Assembly (NCBI GenBank): GCA_021397835.1
Contig: JAJFZO010000407.1
Span: 3,906,001-3,970,000 of the forward strand
Source: Moringa oleifera
Lineage: Eukaryota; Streptophyta; Magnoliopsida; Brassicales; Moringaceae
Reading direction: 5' to 3'
DNA length: 64,000 nt
Shown: positions 1 to 12,453 of the stretch, in pieces
How the letters are laid out: every line of letters starts with the position of its first letter
Position numbering within the stretch: the stretch's first letter is position 1
Position numbers and translations under genes: made by a program
Notes under the pieces: model-generated
What the model was told of the DNA's origin: nothing
Seen by the model: the letters and a program-made list of their open reading frames with translations, nothing else
The model's database searches: none

Positions 1-1245
1 ATATTAAATAGATTAATTGTGATAATTTAAGTTGATTTAATTTTTTAAAATTTAATTTGAGTTAATTTTGGTATTATTTAAACATTTTAAAATTAAAAAA
101 ATTAAATTATATATTTTATACAATAAAAATTGTCTTAAAATTATATATAGAATATCATAATAATTTTCAAAATATTTTTAATTCATATTATCAAAAATTA
201 TAAAAATAACTTATGAGTTAAAAATATTTAATGTTAAAAAATAAAATCAAAATAAAGTGTAAAATTTATGCAAATCATTTGTAAGATATTTTAACAATTT
301 AAATACTTTCAATTTTTTTATAGTTATTTAAGTTAATATTTAATTAAAATTTAAAAATATAATTAATTTAATTAATTTATAATAATTTAATTAAAAATAA
401 TATATTTGAATTTTTTATATTTATTTTAAACTTTTTAATATAAAACTGAAAAAAATAAAAGAATCCTAAAATCCGAAACCAGAAGTTCTCAGGCTGAAAA
501 TCAGTTGGCATCCGTAGGCCTTTGCAGCAATGTCTACAAGGAAAGTTAACTGCCAGCAACGACTCCGTGCCGAGCCCACCAGAAAAGGTGAGCTTTAAAT
601 GGATTCATCAGATAATATAGACTCCTTCCTCCAGCCCATTCTTACTGAAATTCCGTTTTATATTTCCATAGAAATAGTAATGGAAAAAAAGAAATTATAT
701 TTTTCTCTAAAATGACAATTAAGTCCTCGAACTTCCGTTTGGGATTCAAAAGTTCATAAACTTTGGCATTGTGTAGTTGTGCAAGATGTTTGACAGAGTA
801 TAAGTATTTTATAAAAAAAGGTTATGAACATCGAAAGTACATTCTTTTATATAATATTTTTAAAATAAGTATTTTATATACAGCGAAGCTTTATAATATA
901 AAGTTTTTTTAATTAAAAAATCTACTTGATGCAGTTGGCTGCAAGACCAGCTCTGCTTCATTAACTGGTGCAGCATATATGTATGGCATCTACTGTGTAC
1001 AGTAACACTGCACCCAACGTAAAAGGCGTGTGCACTGCACGCCTTTCTTGGCATCTGGTTCTGGCGCCATTTTTCGCGCTTTGGTTCAAATCTCCTGCAA
1101 CCCAAGAATTCTCTTAAAATAAAACTATTGATAAGCTAACGCCACGTAAGTGAAAGAGGGAGAACACAGTGAAGCTCAGTGGAACCCATCATAGGGGATT
1201 ACAAATCTTGCGGTTCTTGTCCAATGGAGGCTAACCAAGTTCGTT
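1..1245. other. AT-rich left flank and upstream region of the ADIP-like gene
   Basis: Positions 1-450 are extremely AT-rich with no coding signal. Around 450-640 and 900-1110 the base composition becomes more balanced, but no convincing exon chain is seen on either strand. A short open stretch from the ATG at 530 runs into a GTGAGC donor-like site near 589; it could be a first exon but has no recognisable continuation. The last 100 bases before 1245 probably hold the promoter and leader of the following gene. Confidence 0.5.
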
Positions 1246-1415
1246 TTGGATATTCGCGAAAAGAGAATTCAATTTTGGTGTCACTTTTTTCAAATTTTGT
1301 TCACCGCTGTGTTAGATCTATCTGAGAGGGACACGATTTCACTGCGTATCTCTTGCAACTGCTCTGTCTGTCCCTTTCCTTCTCTCTATCTCGAAGGAGC
1401 TCTCACTGCTCCACA

Positions 1416-4400
1416 ATGGCAGCGACTGATGCGGACTTCGATTTCAGGGTACGATTTCTTTCTCTAGCTCGCACAATGCGCGTCTAATTTGCTTTCTCCA
1501 AAGCTCACATTCTTGCGCTCTCTGTGTTTGCTTCTTCGCAGCCTCCTTCTACGTCAGCCTTTTCATCTATCGGGTTTGTTTCTCCTCATTTCTAGGGTTC
1601 TCTGGTTTTTCCTCACTGTTGGATTAGCCGAAACTACATAGACATGTATACGTGGATATATACGCGAACAAGTGTATGTGTAGGTTGGTGCGTAGGGTTT
1701 TGATTTGTTTGTTGTACAGGGAGTACACATTTGCGGATGCCGGGAACTTGGAGCACTGTGCAAAGTACCTCAACCAGACGCTGGTTACTTTCGGATTTCC
1801 GGCTTCGCTTGATCTCTTTGCTAATGATCCAGTGCGTTTGCATTGATCTTGAAATTCTTTGTTCTTTTCTGTTGATGTTTTAGCTTGTGGTTGGTTCTTG
1901 TTGGGAATTTTGTTGTTTTAATGGTTCATTTGTTCTTTCAAACCTGCTTTTCCTTAGGTTTCAATTGCCAGGACTTGCAATTGCATTTATTCTTTGCTGC
2001 ATCAGAGGCAGCGAGATGTGGAGTTTAGAGAGTCTGCCAATGAGCAGAGACAAAGGTAACATTTTTTGGTTGTACAGTTCCTTTTTCTTTTTTGGTTGTC
2101 ATTATATGCATTAAGATATATGAACTATATTCACATTTAGTGTGATGACTCTTGATTAACAGGGACCGCAATTATGGATGATCTAAACTTTGATTTTGTT
2201 TCAAACTAGCTTGCTGCTATCAATTATTTGTGCATATATGCTACTTAATTTTTTCTTTTTTTCGTTTTCTATAGACATGATGCAGAATGAGTGATATTTG
2301 AATTCCATAGCTGTTTTTATTTTGATGTCCTTTTGCTTTCTGTAGGCTATTATCAGACATATCCAGATTAGAGGCCAAAGTTGAGAGGCTCGAGTCTCAG
2401 TTACAAGCCAAAGATAGGGAGATAGCAACAATTACCCGAACTGTGAGTGACTAGAAGTTTTATGAAGTGAAATTTTGTAAGCTTGTATTCTGGCCAGACT
2501 AGTGATACTTAAGGAAACATTGTATGATTAGGAAGCAAAAAATACTGCAGCTTTCAAGGCCCAAATTGAGAAGCTACAACAGGAACGAGATGAATTTCAG
2601 AGGATGGTTATTGGTAATCAGGTTAGATGACTTTTAATTATTTAGAGATCTCTTGCTGCATCTTCATGGATAGTTGGGAGAAAATGTACAGATCCTGATG
2701 TGTACTTATCTGATATGATCTGTTGCCAAAGCAAGTCAGGACTCAACAAATACATGAAACGAAGAAAAAAGAAAAGGAGTACATAAAGTTGCAGGTGGGA
2801 TCTTTTTCCTTTGGTCTAATCCTTTGAATAGAATCACTTTGCTAGTAGTGTTCAGAAATTGAGTGGTGCATATAATAAATATGCAAAGTCTTGGTCATTC
2901 TTCTTCTCTTGCAGGAGAGGCTAAATCAAGTGTTGATGGAGAAAAAGAAGGAATCTAGATCTGGCATGGAGATAATGAATTTGCTTCAGGTATTAGTTGA
3001 GTCAGTGCTAGATTGTTAGTAGAATTACGAAAGAGTATGTTTTTAGTCGTATAACGATTTTTTGTGATATGCTTAGCAGAAAGAAGGGCGGCAGCGTGGG
3101 ACTTGGAATGGGAAGAAGGCTGATAATGATTTCTATAAAAAAATTGTATGATGATATACTTCTTTTAAATTTAATTGGTGTCTGTAGAATTTTGTAGCAA
3201 CTGTTGACTTCATATTTTTCAATTGGTCTTTGCAGGTGGATGCTTATGAGGCAAAAAATCAAGAATTGATGTCAGAGAATGCTGATTTAAGGGCATTATT
3301 GCGATCAATGCAGGTTAGTGTAAATCCTTCAAGTTATTCTTGTTATCTTGCTTATTGGTCATAAATACTCCACTTTACAATGATGGGAATAAAATTCTTA
3401 TGTGGTTGCATTGAAAAGCATAATTTTATGTAACTTAACCATACGATTAACTAAGTCCATGCTTCTTTTCCTTGAGCATAATGGCGCACTGTCTTTCCAA
3501 GTAGCGGTGTGATATTGCCAACATTGGATGACTACGTATAGCTTGGATTTTACTATTATAGGGAGGAGAGATATAAATGCTTTAACAATGCTAACTGTTG
3601 AATTGTGGGAAGCAAAAAACAGTTGAGTGACTTAGTGTCTTGTAAAAAGTTCATTTAACTTTGCCACTAAGGATCTACTGAACTTCTATTCCATTCTGAA
3701 TATTCAATGGTCTGCCATATGGGTTATATTGATAATATATCGAGTGATACTCATTTGTGAAAACATGCACACATCCTACTCTATTAGGTTTGATGCGAGA
3801 CCATAGTAATACATTTTTTCATAGTTGGTTGAAATTCCAACACGATCAACAGATAATTATGTATATTTGCAGAGGAAATTGATGTTAGGTGTTGTTGAAT
3901 GGCCTTCAGAAGGGTATGAAAGAAACTGATACAAAAGAAGAAAAGAAAGAAAGGAAGAAAGAAAGAGAAGGCTTGAAAGACAGAAGAAAGGAATGTTTGA
4001 GTTGATTTGTAATTTAACTTTAGGGAATGTGAGATTAGTGACTTTAGGGGAGAAGAGGTCTAAGTCTTTTGATGCTTACCGTTTAGACATTAATCGAAAG
4101 AAAATTTAGTTATTTTAAGTATCACGCTTGGATTTTTCGCAACTCAATTGGTCCCTTTTTACTTGGTAAGGACTAATGTAATTGTTGATTTATACTAATA
4201 TAGATTATTTGCTTTATCTGCCAATGATCCTTGCTACAGGATATAATTTTTGTCAATTTCTAATGTCTTCCTTAGAGGTCTGGGGACCATAGTGCCATTC
4301 TTGTTAGGGACTTATTGCTCTCCTGGAGTAAGATTAGTGAGGAATTATGAATTTGTGAGAAATAACCTTGTTTTTGTCATTGCTTGTTTGTTTTCATTTG

Positions 4401-5370
4401 GTTGCTCTTAAGCAGGTTTTATCCTTGTCAATTTACAATATCAACATCTGTTTTCACCTTGATTTCCTCGTCAACAGGTGGATATGCGTGACTTCTTAAA
4501 TGCTCCTAATGGGTCGGCCAAGCAATCTTTGGCTGTCAATGAAAGACTTGAAACTGACCACTCCCAATCTCCATTGGGTGGGAGGACGGTAGGTCATTTT
4601 TAGGTATTGCAAAGTCATTTATGCTAATGGGGCTGGCTGTATGCAAGCGATAATAGTTTATAGTTTACAGGATGTTTTTGATCTACCTTTTCGTATGGCT
4701 CGAGATCAAATAGAAGAAAGTCTCCGCACTAAGATGGCTTCCATAAAGGTATTTTTATTTTTGTCTGAATGTCCTGTTTATTTGTTCTGTTGACATTAAA
4801 TTGTGATGTATTTTGTGTTTATCCTTAAATTTGAAGGAGCGAATGGTTCAGTTACAAGATGCACAAAAAGGAGCAGAAGTTACTTCTGAAGCGACTGAGA
4901 GGGAGCTTGAGCTTGAGGCTCAACTTGTTGAGGCGAGGAGCATAATCCAAGAGCAGGTATATCATTTTTTCTGTTCTTCAAATCAGAAACTGGACAGTGC
5001 ATTCTTATCAGGGTTGACTATTTGAAGATGAATATAAATATGGTTGGTTTTTTGCAGGCATCTATAATGTCTAAACATCTTGCAAAGTCAGATAGGCCAA
5101 GGTATTCTCTCCGTTCCTCATCTTTATCTTGAGTCATTTTTGAAATAGTTATTAGTGATTATGCAGGAGACTGATGGCAGTTTAATTCTGACAGGGAATC
5201 TATAATTTCATCGCCAGCTGAGGTATGAAATTAACTTTTTCTTATTAAGAATTTTGTCCAATGTGATTTTGCTGTCTCAAAATTTGAAATTCTTGACTAG
5301 TTAAACTTACTAAATTCTAGTTCTAACTGGAATTTGTTCCTAGGTGGAGAGAGAGAAGCAGAGTGCCTAA
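1416..5370 (+). CDS. Afadin/alpha-actinin-binding (ADIP, SSX2IP-like) coiled-coil protein
   Basis: I assemble 16 exons: 1416-1448, 1542-1573, 1720-1831, 1958-2055, 2346-2442, 2532-2621, 2732-2794, 2915-2989, 3080-3145, 3236-3313, 4478-4588, 4671-4748, 4837-4956, 5058-5101, 5195-5222 and 5344-5370. They total 1152 nt, or 383 residues, with every junction phase matching. The N-terminal block (about residues 20-90, containing EYTFADAGNLEHCAKYLNQT and a LLHQRQRD segment) is the part I recognise as the ADIP family; long heptad-like coiled coils follow at about 90-225 and 290-360. Animal ADIP/SSX2IP acts at adherens junctions and centrosomes, and fungal Msd1 anchors microtubules, so a microtubule-organising role in plants is inference. 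Exon 9 has a NAGNAG acceptor (3077 or 3080) that could add one Gln. The last three short exons are the least certain part. Spliced 3' UTR sequence may continue near 5590. Confidence 0.85.
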
Positions 5371-7800
5371 TTGTTCCTAACATTCATATCGTGGGACAGT
5401 GCTTTCAGCATTCTCTCTCTTTCACCTCTGTGTGCATGTGTGTGTTCTATTGTATCACTTTATTGTCAAAATGTTATTTTTGGAGCAAGCACTATATATC
5501 TTCCCTCCCAAAATGGATAGGTTCTGAAACCAATTATTAAAAGTTTAACCTTAGTAGGGAGCTTGATCTAACTACCTTTTTGATGTTCAGGGGGTGTGAA
5601 TTAGCAAAGCCTTTGCAGTCTCCATATTGGCATGAGGATCTGTTCAAGTTGGTAGTATGCTGCCACAATATCCAGCGGCAAGCAAGCATGTAAACCGTTG
5701 TATGCATGTTCCTAATGCTGGCGTCTTGTATGATTCATCTGGTTCACTGTAAATCCCTGAGGGCTTGCTTCTGCATATTAGTTTAATTAGCATCTAGCTT
5801 TACTTCAATGTTCTATATCTGTCAATCACATGATAAATTTTCTTTTTACCTGTTGTATCTTTACTGTTCTATTTGAGGAACTCTGCTTATCATTAATGTC
5901 TTAGTACGTCCATGCTTTCTGCCTTCTCAATTAGGATAAGAAAATGATTGGATGGTAATATCATATGCCACCATTTTTTCTTAGGAGAAATATTATTAAA
6001 AAAAAAAAGTAAAATATTGTATTATAAAATAGAAGTAGATTGGACTTGGTAAATTTACTTGAATGAGGTGAGCTACATAAGGCCATTCCAAGGTTTAACC
6101 TTTTTAGATATCAAGAGAATCAATTCTTTGCCATGTTAGCCTAGTTGATATAGTGCATGCGTTTATTTTTTAAAAATAATTTAACTGTCAGACGTAATTC
6201 TAAACATTAAATTTGCTTCTAGTCTGTTTGTTTTATTTATATGGTTGGAATTGTCTTATATCTATTAAGGCTTGTTGCCTTCGCTTGTAATGACCGGACT
6301 TGATTATTTCTTGCTGGTTGGTTCCTTGAGCATTACAACCCGGAAGTAGATGCATAGATATTTGATTATAGCGCTTATTTATTCATTCAGACATGCACGT
6401 TTTCCAACTGTTCTTTCTTTTCCTTTCCTTTCTTTTTTCTTCTTAGGATTAGCAATGTCCAAGTCCACTCTAGAAGTAACATGCCTTCTGAATTCTGGGG
6501 AATCTTTTCTCAACATGTTCTCTGACCTTGTTGCCAATTCAATCTTGGGGGACTTCAACTCTTCCTTCTAGCTGGTAAGACCTTCACCTTACCAACTTGC
6601 TTAAGTAAACCCCAAACCTGCAATATAGAATGATTAAATAAAACAACTGCTCAAAGTTGGACATCAAATGAGGGTCCCTCTGTCAAGCACAGGGAATTAA
6701 TTGTTTTGCCCACTTACATGTTGTTTCCTTCAAATTAGCACCTGGTACACCAAGTGAGATACTAGCCCTCAAAGTAACAACTGAAAATATTATTGCTTTG
6801 TACTGTTAATAATGAACACACAATCTGTTTCAATTGATAACTTGTAATTCTGCCCATGAAATAGAAATTTTCTTCCTGCTTTCTCATGCCCTTATACCAA
6901 TTGTCATAAATGAAAGGGGAAAACACAGAATGAGAATACTATAGATAGCATTGCCCAAGGAAATCTAAATGAACTCAGATAATTATGAAAAGTGCTGGAC
7001 AAATCTGCACATACCCTAATTCTTCCTAATCAACCAAGTTGTTAATTACAGACTAGGAACAACCAGACCAGGTACTTGCCCGAAACCCTGAATTGCAGCA
7101 TCGAATATGATAAGCAGCACTAAGACACTTGCAATATGAATTAATGAGATGAGACGCGTCTTTGCTTTTTGAAGCTTTGCTGTAAAATCAAGGATTGTAC
7201 TCTTTTTTCATTGATTTGGTTGACGAACTTCCTATTTATTGTTCCTTAGCATAATCATCCCTAGTTTCTTAGTAAACTCACACAGAGAAAAGTAAGGACA
7301 AATACTCAGAAGTCAACTAAATATATGCAACTCTTAATACAATCTACCCACACAATCAAAGGGTATTTCTATCATTTTATAAACAAGCATGAGATCAAGC
7401 TTCTATGGCGTTGTCGGATGGCGACAAGTGGTTGATCATATTCATATCAAGGTGTCTATCTATGAAATCATCATAAGGAAGGGTAAAAATGAAGAAAAGT
7501 TGGCCGTGTCTTAAGGCTAAGGTTTGGTAAATGCACATGCAAGGCAAGCCCTAACGTAAACTTAAGAGCAAAGGTAATTTCTTTCTCTTTAGCTTTAGCT
7601 TGCTTGCTTGCTTACCACAAGTCCATTCAAATCACTCAAAAAGAGAAGTAACAGAGAGAGTAACACGTTTCTGAATTAAAAACAAAACCCTAATCACATT
7701 AAAAACAACAATATGAGATCTTAATCATGTAGTCAATTGTCAAAACAATAGGATCATGTGCCCTCAGAGTCAATCATTTGCCTTAGAAGCCGGAAGAAAC
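5371..7800. other. Intergenic region between ADIP-like and DUF688-like genes, with weak minus-strand exon candidates
   Basis: The first few hundred bases are probably 3' UTR of the ADIP-like gene; a TTCAG acceptor-like site near 5590 may begin a UTR exon. On the minus strand two coding-looking blocks are bounded by good splice signals. One (7179 to 7076) encodes a hydrophobic helix in one frame; the other (6617 to 6555) ends in VLPARRKS and a stop. They join in phase, but I cannot find a start or a family match, so no gene is called. The remainder is AT-rich with no feature seen. Confidence 0.35.
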
Positions 7801-7807
7801 AACCCCT

Positions 7808-7818
7808 TATATATATAA
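7808..7818 (+). promoter_or_regulatory. TATA box of the DUF688-like gene
   Basis: An uninterrupted TATATATATAA lies about 112 bp upstream of the ATG at 7930. It is followed by an A- and C-rich stretch typical of plant 5' leaders. This supports a transcription start near 7840-7850 and a leader of about 80-90 nt, and so supports the intronless gene model. Confidence 0.55.
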
Positions 7819-7929
7819 CACAAAACCCTCCTCCTAAAACTCAGTTCTGCTTCAAACACCCAGAAAAAACATACCAAAAAAAGCCACCACCATTGCCCAT
7901 AAGAGACAGAAACTTTTAGAGAAACAAAG

Positions 7930-8547
7930 ATGGATAATGAACATGGCAGCTGTGCACCCAAAAGAGTTTCACTCCTCCGAGGTGACGACTTCTCCAACAG
8001 AATTCTCTCGAGAAACTCCTCCATGGGATTCTCTTCGCGTGTCGACTACTACCAGAGCTCTGCCGGGGTTCCTTTTGACTGGGAGAGGCGACCGGGGACC
8101 CCAAAACATTCACCGGAAGAAGAATCCATTCTTCCTCCACTTAGCCCTCCCCCCGCCGTGCTCAGCTTACGGCTGCCCAAGCCATGCATTGACGTCAACG
8201 AGCCTAAGCCGTCGGTGTTCCTGAAGTTCAAATTTTGGAAGCAAAACAAGATCGGTCAAGCCATTAAAAGGGTTAAAGGAGGGGCTAAAGAGGGTCATCT
8301 TGTTGATTTTGGCGGCTCGGATAAGTTCATGAACGTCGAGATCTTTAGCTCTGATGGTGAATCTCTGGTATCACCTTGTGACTCAAGCTCTTCGTCTTCG
8401 TCGTCGTCTTTTTCTTTCTCCAACGCCCGTTCTTTGCAGTTGCCGTCAAGGGCAGCGAGCCGACACAGGGATTTTCCAAATCGGCTCCATGGCTGCAACC
8501 CTTGGACTCTTACTTCAGTTCTTGTTCGAGTTGCTCCAAGAGTTTGA
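7930..8547 (+). CDS. Intronless DUF688-like plant protein of unknown function
   Basis: A single open frame of 205 residues runs from the ATG at 7930 to TGA at 8545-8547. The telling motif is GVPFDWERRPGTPKH near residues 46-60, matching the 'VPFxWExxPGxPK' signature I associate with plant DUF688-type proteins. It is followed by a proline-rich segment (PPLSPPPAVLSLRLP) and a basic patch (KFKFWKQNKIGQAIKRVKGG). A serine run lies at about residues 152-160. No signal peptide or membrane segment is evident, and the basic patch could allow nuclear or membrane-surface location. Annotated DUF688 proteins are often longer, so this may be a short paralogue or a motif-sharing relative. The function is unknown. 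Overlapping open frames on both strands here are shadows of this GC-richer coding block. Confidence 0.72.
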   Translation: MDNEHGSCAPKRVSLLRGDDFSNRILSRNSSMGFSSRVDYYQSSAGVPFDWERRPGTPKHSPEEESILPPLSPPPAVLSLRLPKPCIDVNEPKPSVFLKFKFWKQNKIGQAIKRVKGGAKEGHLVDFGGSDKFMNVEIFSSDGESLVSPCDSSSSSSSSSFSFSNARSLQLPSRAASRHRDFPNRLHGCNPWTLTSVLVRVAPRV

Positions 8548-8842
8548 TAATTCATGTAATATTTATGTGTTTTGTACAAACGTATTTTGTGATGTATGTA
8601 AAAACGTTTCGTATTTGTTCCACATATATTTACTTCTATAGAAAAATATAAGATTAAATAGCGATAGATCTTAATTCTTTTCATTATTTTATTTTATTTT
8701 TTGTTTAACTTTTAACTATAATTTCTTCTTTTTTAAATGGAAAAATGGAAGTGAAGAAAGAGAGAAAGAAACGAACCTTTGTGAAAGGAGCAGAAATTCT
8801 AATTTTAATTTAAAAAGAAAAATAGAAAGGAAGGGAAAAAAA

Positions 8843-8851
8843 TGGCGGGAA
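8843..8851 (+). promoter_or_regulatory. E2F-type site upstream of RPA2
   Basis: TGGCGGGAA at this position is, on the reverse strand, TTCCCGCCA, which fits the E2F/DP consensus TTSSCGSS. It lies about 147-155 bp upstream of the RPA2 start codon. Plant replication genes (RPA, PCNA, MCM, RNR) commonly carry such sites for G1/S induction, so the placement fits the gene's role. Binding is inferred, not shown. Confidence 0.55.
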
Positions 8852-8997
8852 CTGAGTCTCTTGAGTTCTAATTTATAAAATAAAATAAAATCCCCCAAAT
8901 ATCCCGTCTTTCCGTATAGTATCATATTCGCTCTCTGGCAGGGTTTTGTTCGAAAACTAAAAACAAAGAGTGAAGAAGGAAAAAAAAAAAAAAAAGG

Positions 8998-11900
8998 ATG
9001 TATGCAGGCGATTTCGACGGCAGTGCGGCCTTTGCCGGAGGTGGGTTTATGCCTTCTCAGGCCACCCAGACCCACGACCCTTCCTTCTCTTTTTCCAAAG
9101 TAATCTCTCTTTCTCTCTCTCTCTCCTGTATATATACTCTGTGTCTTATTGCTATGGTGTGTGTATACTTTTCGTTTCTGTTTTGCTCTCAAGAAAACAA
9201 AAGGAAATGGAGGAAAAGAGTAGAAAACTTTGGAAGTCATCTCTTGGTCAATTGTATCTCTAGCAGTGCTTTTAGAATGCCAGTGCAGCTAAGAGTTTGA
9301 GATAGTCATATTTGCTAGCTATCAAAGAAGGCTGGGGGTTTCTTGTTCAATATTTTTAACATTTCGAGCTATTTAAGAAATTTAGTTATACTATGCTGTC
9401 GTCCTTGGTGATTGCTTGGATTTCGAATAAAATGGAAGAAAGTAAGTTAAAATTAGTCTTTAGTGTCGCATTTTATTTCCTTTCAATTATAAAGAAAAGA
9501 ATATTCAAATGGAAGTAGACTTATGCTGAGGGTTGCTGGTGGGATGTTTTCTCTGTTTTTCCTTGTTATTGAAGCAAGTCTATAGAGGGTTTGGTTTGTT
9601 ATTTTGCAGAACCGAGATGCTCGCACCTTACTTCCTCTTACTGTAAAGCAGTTGAATGATGTAATGAGCAGTGGTGACTCCAATTTCTCAGTGGATGGTG
9701 TTGATATGAATACTGTAACTTCTTTTCTACTTGACTTTTCCTTCATCTTTATTTCTTTGCTGTTCTTTTGTGCCTTTTTCATTTTTCCTTATATTACTTC
9801 TCTTGGTGGGTTTTGAATTTTCTGTTTTCTTGAATTTTATCTGCTTATAGGTTGTGCTTGTTGGAAGGGTGTGCAACAAAGACAATAAACTCACTGAATT
9901 TGATTTTGTAGTTGATGATGGGACAGGACGAATTGAATGCATCAGATGGTGAATTTTGAAAACAACTTCTTATCTTCCCACTTAGTATCATTGCAGAAAC
10001 CATGTTTTGATATCATGAATCTGTTTTGATGATATATTATAATGTTTGTGTAGGGTTCAGGAACGTGTAGACGCAGAGGAAGTGGAAGTGATCTTGTATG
10101 TTTCTATGTCTCTCTATGTGGAGTGACTTCTTTTTTCACCAAATTTTAATTACCAAATTTTCATTAGTTTGCTGCTGAAATTAAAATTTGTTTGAACTAG
10201 GTGGTTATTTGGTTAATTTATATATGCACGTAAGTAGATTTGTAAGTTTACATAAATTGACGAATGCTTGTCAGTGACATAATTGATAATTGTTTTGTTG
10301 AATGCTTGTCACCAAAATGTTCATTTGTTGGATTTGTGAGGTAAGAGTTAGAAATTTGAAAGTTAAAACTTTTTTGAGCTTAGAATCAAATTATCTGTTG
10401 TAAATTTATTATATGTTTCTACTTCCTTGATTGGTCAATATAGTTGATTGTCCCCATTGAGGTCTTTAAGTTACTGTACTTTCTTATTTATTTAAATTTA
10501 CGTTGTTATGACCTTAATTGTTCATTTAGGCCTGGAATGTATGTCCGTGTTCATGGCATCTTGAAGAGTATCATGGGAAAAAGGTCTTTAAATGTGTTCT
10601 CCATTAGGTATGTGATTTTTCTTCTCTTTAGAGTTGGGTTAATGATAAATTTAGGGTTTTCGATTAATAAACAAATTATCTACATATTCCATTGTGTGTG
10701 TATCTGAGTAAACAAAGCTTGCAAAATATATTCCAATGGCTTGAAGTAGCACTGTGAACATGCCCTACGGAGGCTTGAAAATATTCTTTGTCCATGGTGC
10801 CAATTGATTTCAAGCCACGTGCATAACTGGCACCATGGAGACTGATGTGTGCTCATTTCTCAAAATGCATAGAAGGCTGTTATTCTATATTTTAGTGTTA
10901 CATCTCAAGGTAAGCAAGGTGCTTCATTGGATGTAGTATCTTTACAGCTACTAAAACAACTCATCTCAAACATCATTGAAGTTGTGTTGTTTGCTTGCAA
11001 TGGAGATCCTTTATGGTGGTTGTTTTGTTGTTGTTGGTTTTTTTTTCTTTCTTGATCATTTAGCTTCAGTTTTTCATATTACTAACGTCATTGAAGTTTG
11101 TGTTGTGTTGTTTGCTTGCAATGGAGATCCTTTATGGTGGTTGTCTGTTGTTTTTTTTTTTTTTTCCCTTTTCTTGATCACATAGCTTTAGTTGTTCATA
11201 TTACTTTATGTTGCAGTGACAGTTCAGATTGGAGCATTAATTGTACTTTCTGTATGTTGCTAGGCCTGTGACGGATTATAATGAGGTTGTGAGCCACTTC
11301 ATTGAGTGTATGTATGTCCACCTCTACAACACCAGGTCACGGGTATTAGTTAAACATTACAACATTTTCTCACATGATTTTAATGGAGCTTGCATTTGTA
11401 CTAATCATAATAGAAACAGGGTGGCACAACTACTCAGCCCCAGATGACAAATTCAACAATGTCCACCCCTTCCAAGGGTTACCAAGCTACCCCCTCTAAT
11501 CAAGTAAAGCATCCAACTAATAGAGCATAATTTTTCTGAGTCTTTCTATTGATTTTATGCTGCCTTAATCTTTCCCTCCTTCAGTTCCCTGGCCAGTATA
11601 TGGATGATGGAGTAAAGAGCATTAGCCAGATGGTCTTAAATTATTTGAATCAACCAGCATGCCTGTGAGTTTCTTTATATCCTTCTAATTCAATTGTCAT
11701 TGTGTTTCATGCTGCTGGCTCTTACAGTAACCACTTTATCTTTTCTCTTTTGTTTATTGTGTTTGTCTGTGTTTCATGTCCAATTGCGAGTACATATGCA
11801 TGTGAAGTTGTTGGTACTTTCTGAAATATTTAGCCTCAAAATATTTGTCACATTTTCCTAGATGTATATGCAGATTCTTAAATGTGGTAACTGAAGTGAA

Positions 11901-12453
11901 TTCTTTTAGTATGCTTGTAACATTTGCCATTAGTGATGAAGCATGTGTTGGTTGTGCGTTACATCAAGAGTCGAAATGCCAATGTTAATAAGTAGTCACA
12001 TTTTGTTATGACTACTAGTTCAGATACTGGAGGAAACTGATAGATACATGGCTAGGATATATGGGAATGATCACACGAGATTTTACAGCTTGTGGCAAAT
12101 TTGTCAATCTCCTCTCGAGATAGTTTTTGAATGCTCGATCCATTTGTAGTCTATCCATACGCCTGCTGGTATTAATCTCCTGGTATCTTTTCTCATGGTT
12201 GTAGTGCAGCTGAAGCTGGGGTGCATTGTGATGTTATTTCCCAGCAGCTAAAGATTCCAGTGGATAAAATCAGGTCTCTCTCTCTCTCTCTCTCATGCAC
12301 TCTTGCTCTGCGTCTCTCTAATTGCCCAAGGGACAAGTATGTGAAATGAATCCTTTGGGCTTTGACAGGGCAGCTTTGGAGTCACTTGCAAGTGACGGCT
12401 TTGTATACTCAACAACCGATGATTATTGCTACAAGTCAACTGCCAACGCATGA
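8998..12453 (+). CDS. RPA2: Replication protein A 32 kDa subunit (RPA2)
   Basis: Ten exons: 8998-9099, 9610-9714, 9851-9948, 10054-10095, 10530-10607, 11264-11342, 11420-11503, 11585-11664, 12205-12273 and 12369-12453. They sum to 822 nt, or 273 residues, the usual size for plant RPA2. The product is the middle subunit of the trimeric single-strand-DNA-binding complex in replication, repair and recombination. Residues 1-34 form a Gly/Ser/Thr-rich N-terminus like the phosphorylated tail of other RPA2 proteins. The OB fold follows at about 65-175 (TVVLVGRVCNKDNKLTEFDF, then DDGTGRIECIRW). A linker rich in T, Q and S leads to the C-terminal winged helix at about 205-273, ending in DDYCYKSTANA. 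An E2F-type site upstream suggests S-phase expression. Intron 5 contains a tandem duplication. Exon 9 uses TAG|TGCAG, where the alternative acceptor 5 nt downstream would break the frame. Confidence 0.93.
10974..11206 (+). repeat. Tandem duplication of about 115 bp in RPA2 intron 5
   Basis: Two adjacent near-identical units start with CATTGAAG at 10974 and 11089. Both contain TTTGCTTGCAATGGAGATCC, then TTTATGGTGGTTG, a poly-T run, CTTGATCA and TTCATATTACT. Differences are a few substitutions, an extra GTGTT in the second unit and different poly-T lengths, which suggests a fairly recent duplication or unequal exchange. The copies lie wholly within the intron and do not touch the splice signals. 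Confidence 0.85.

Noticed and set aside
2158..2200. Alternative acceptor (TTAACAG, then GGACCGC) in the ADIP-like gene
   Set aside because: Using it brings an in-frame TGA after four codons; the acceptor at 2345 continues the coiled coil instead.
8716..9263. 174-codon minus-strand and 97-codon plus-strand frames at the start of RPA2
   Set aside because: Shadows of the GA-rich leader, poly-A tract and RPA2 exon 1; the frame from 8998 carries the RPA2 sequence.
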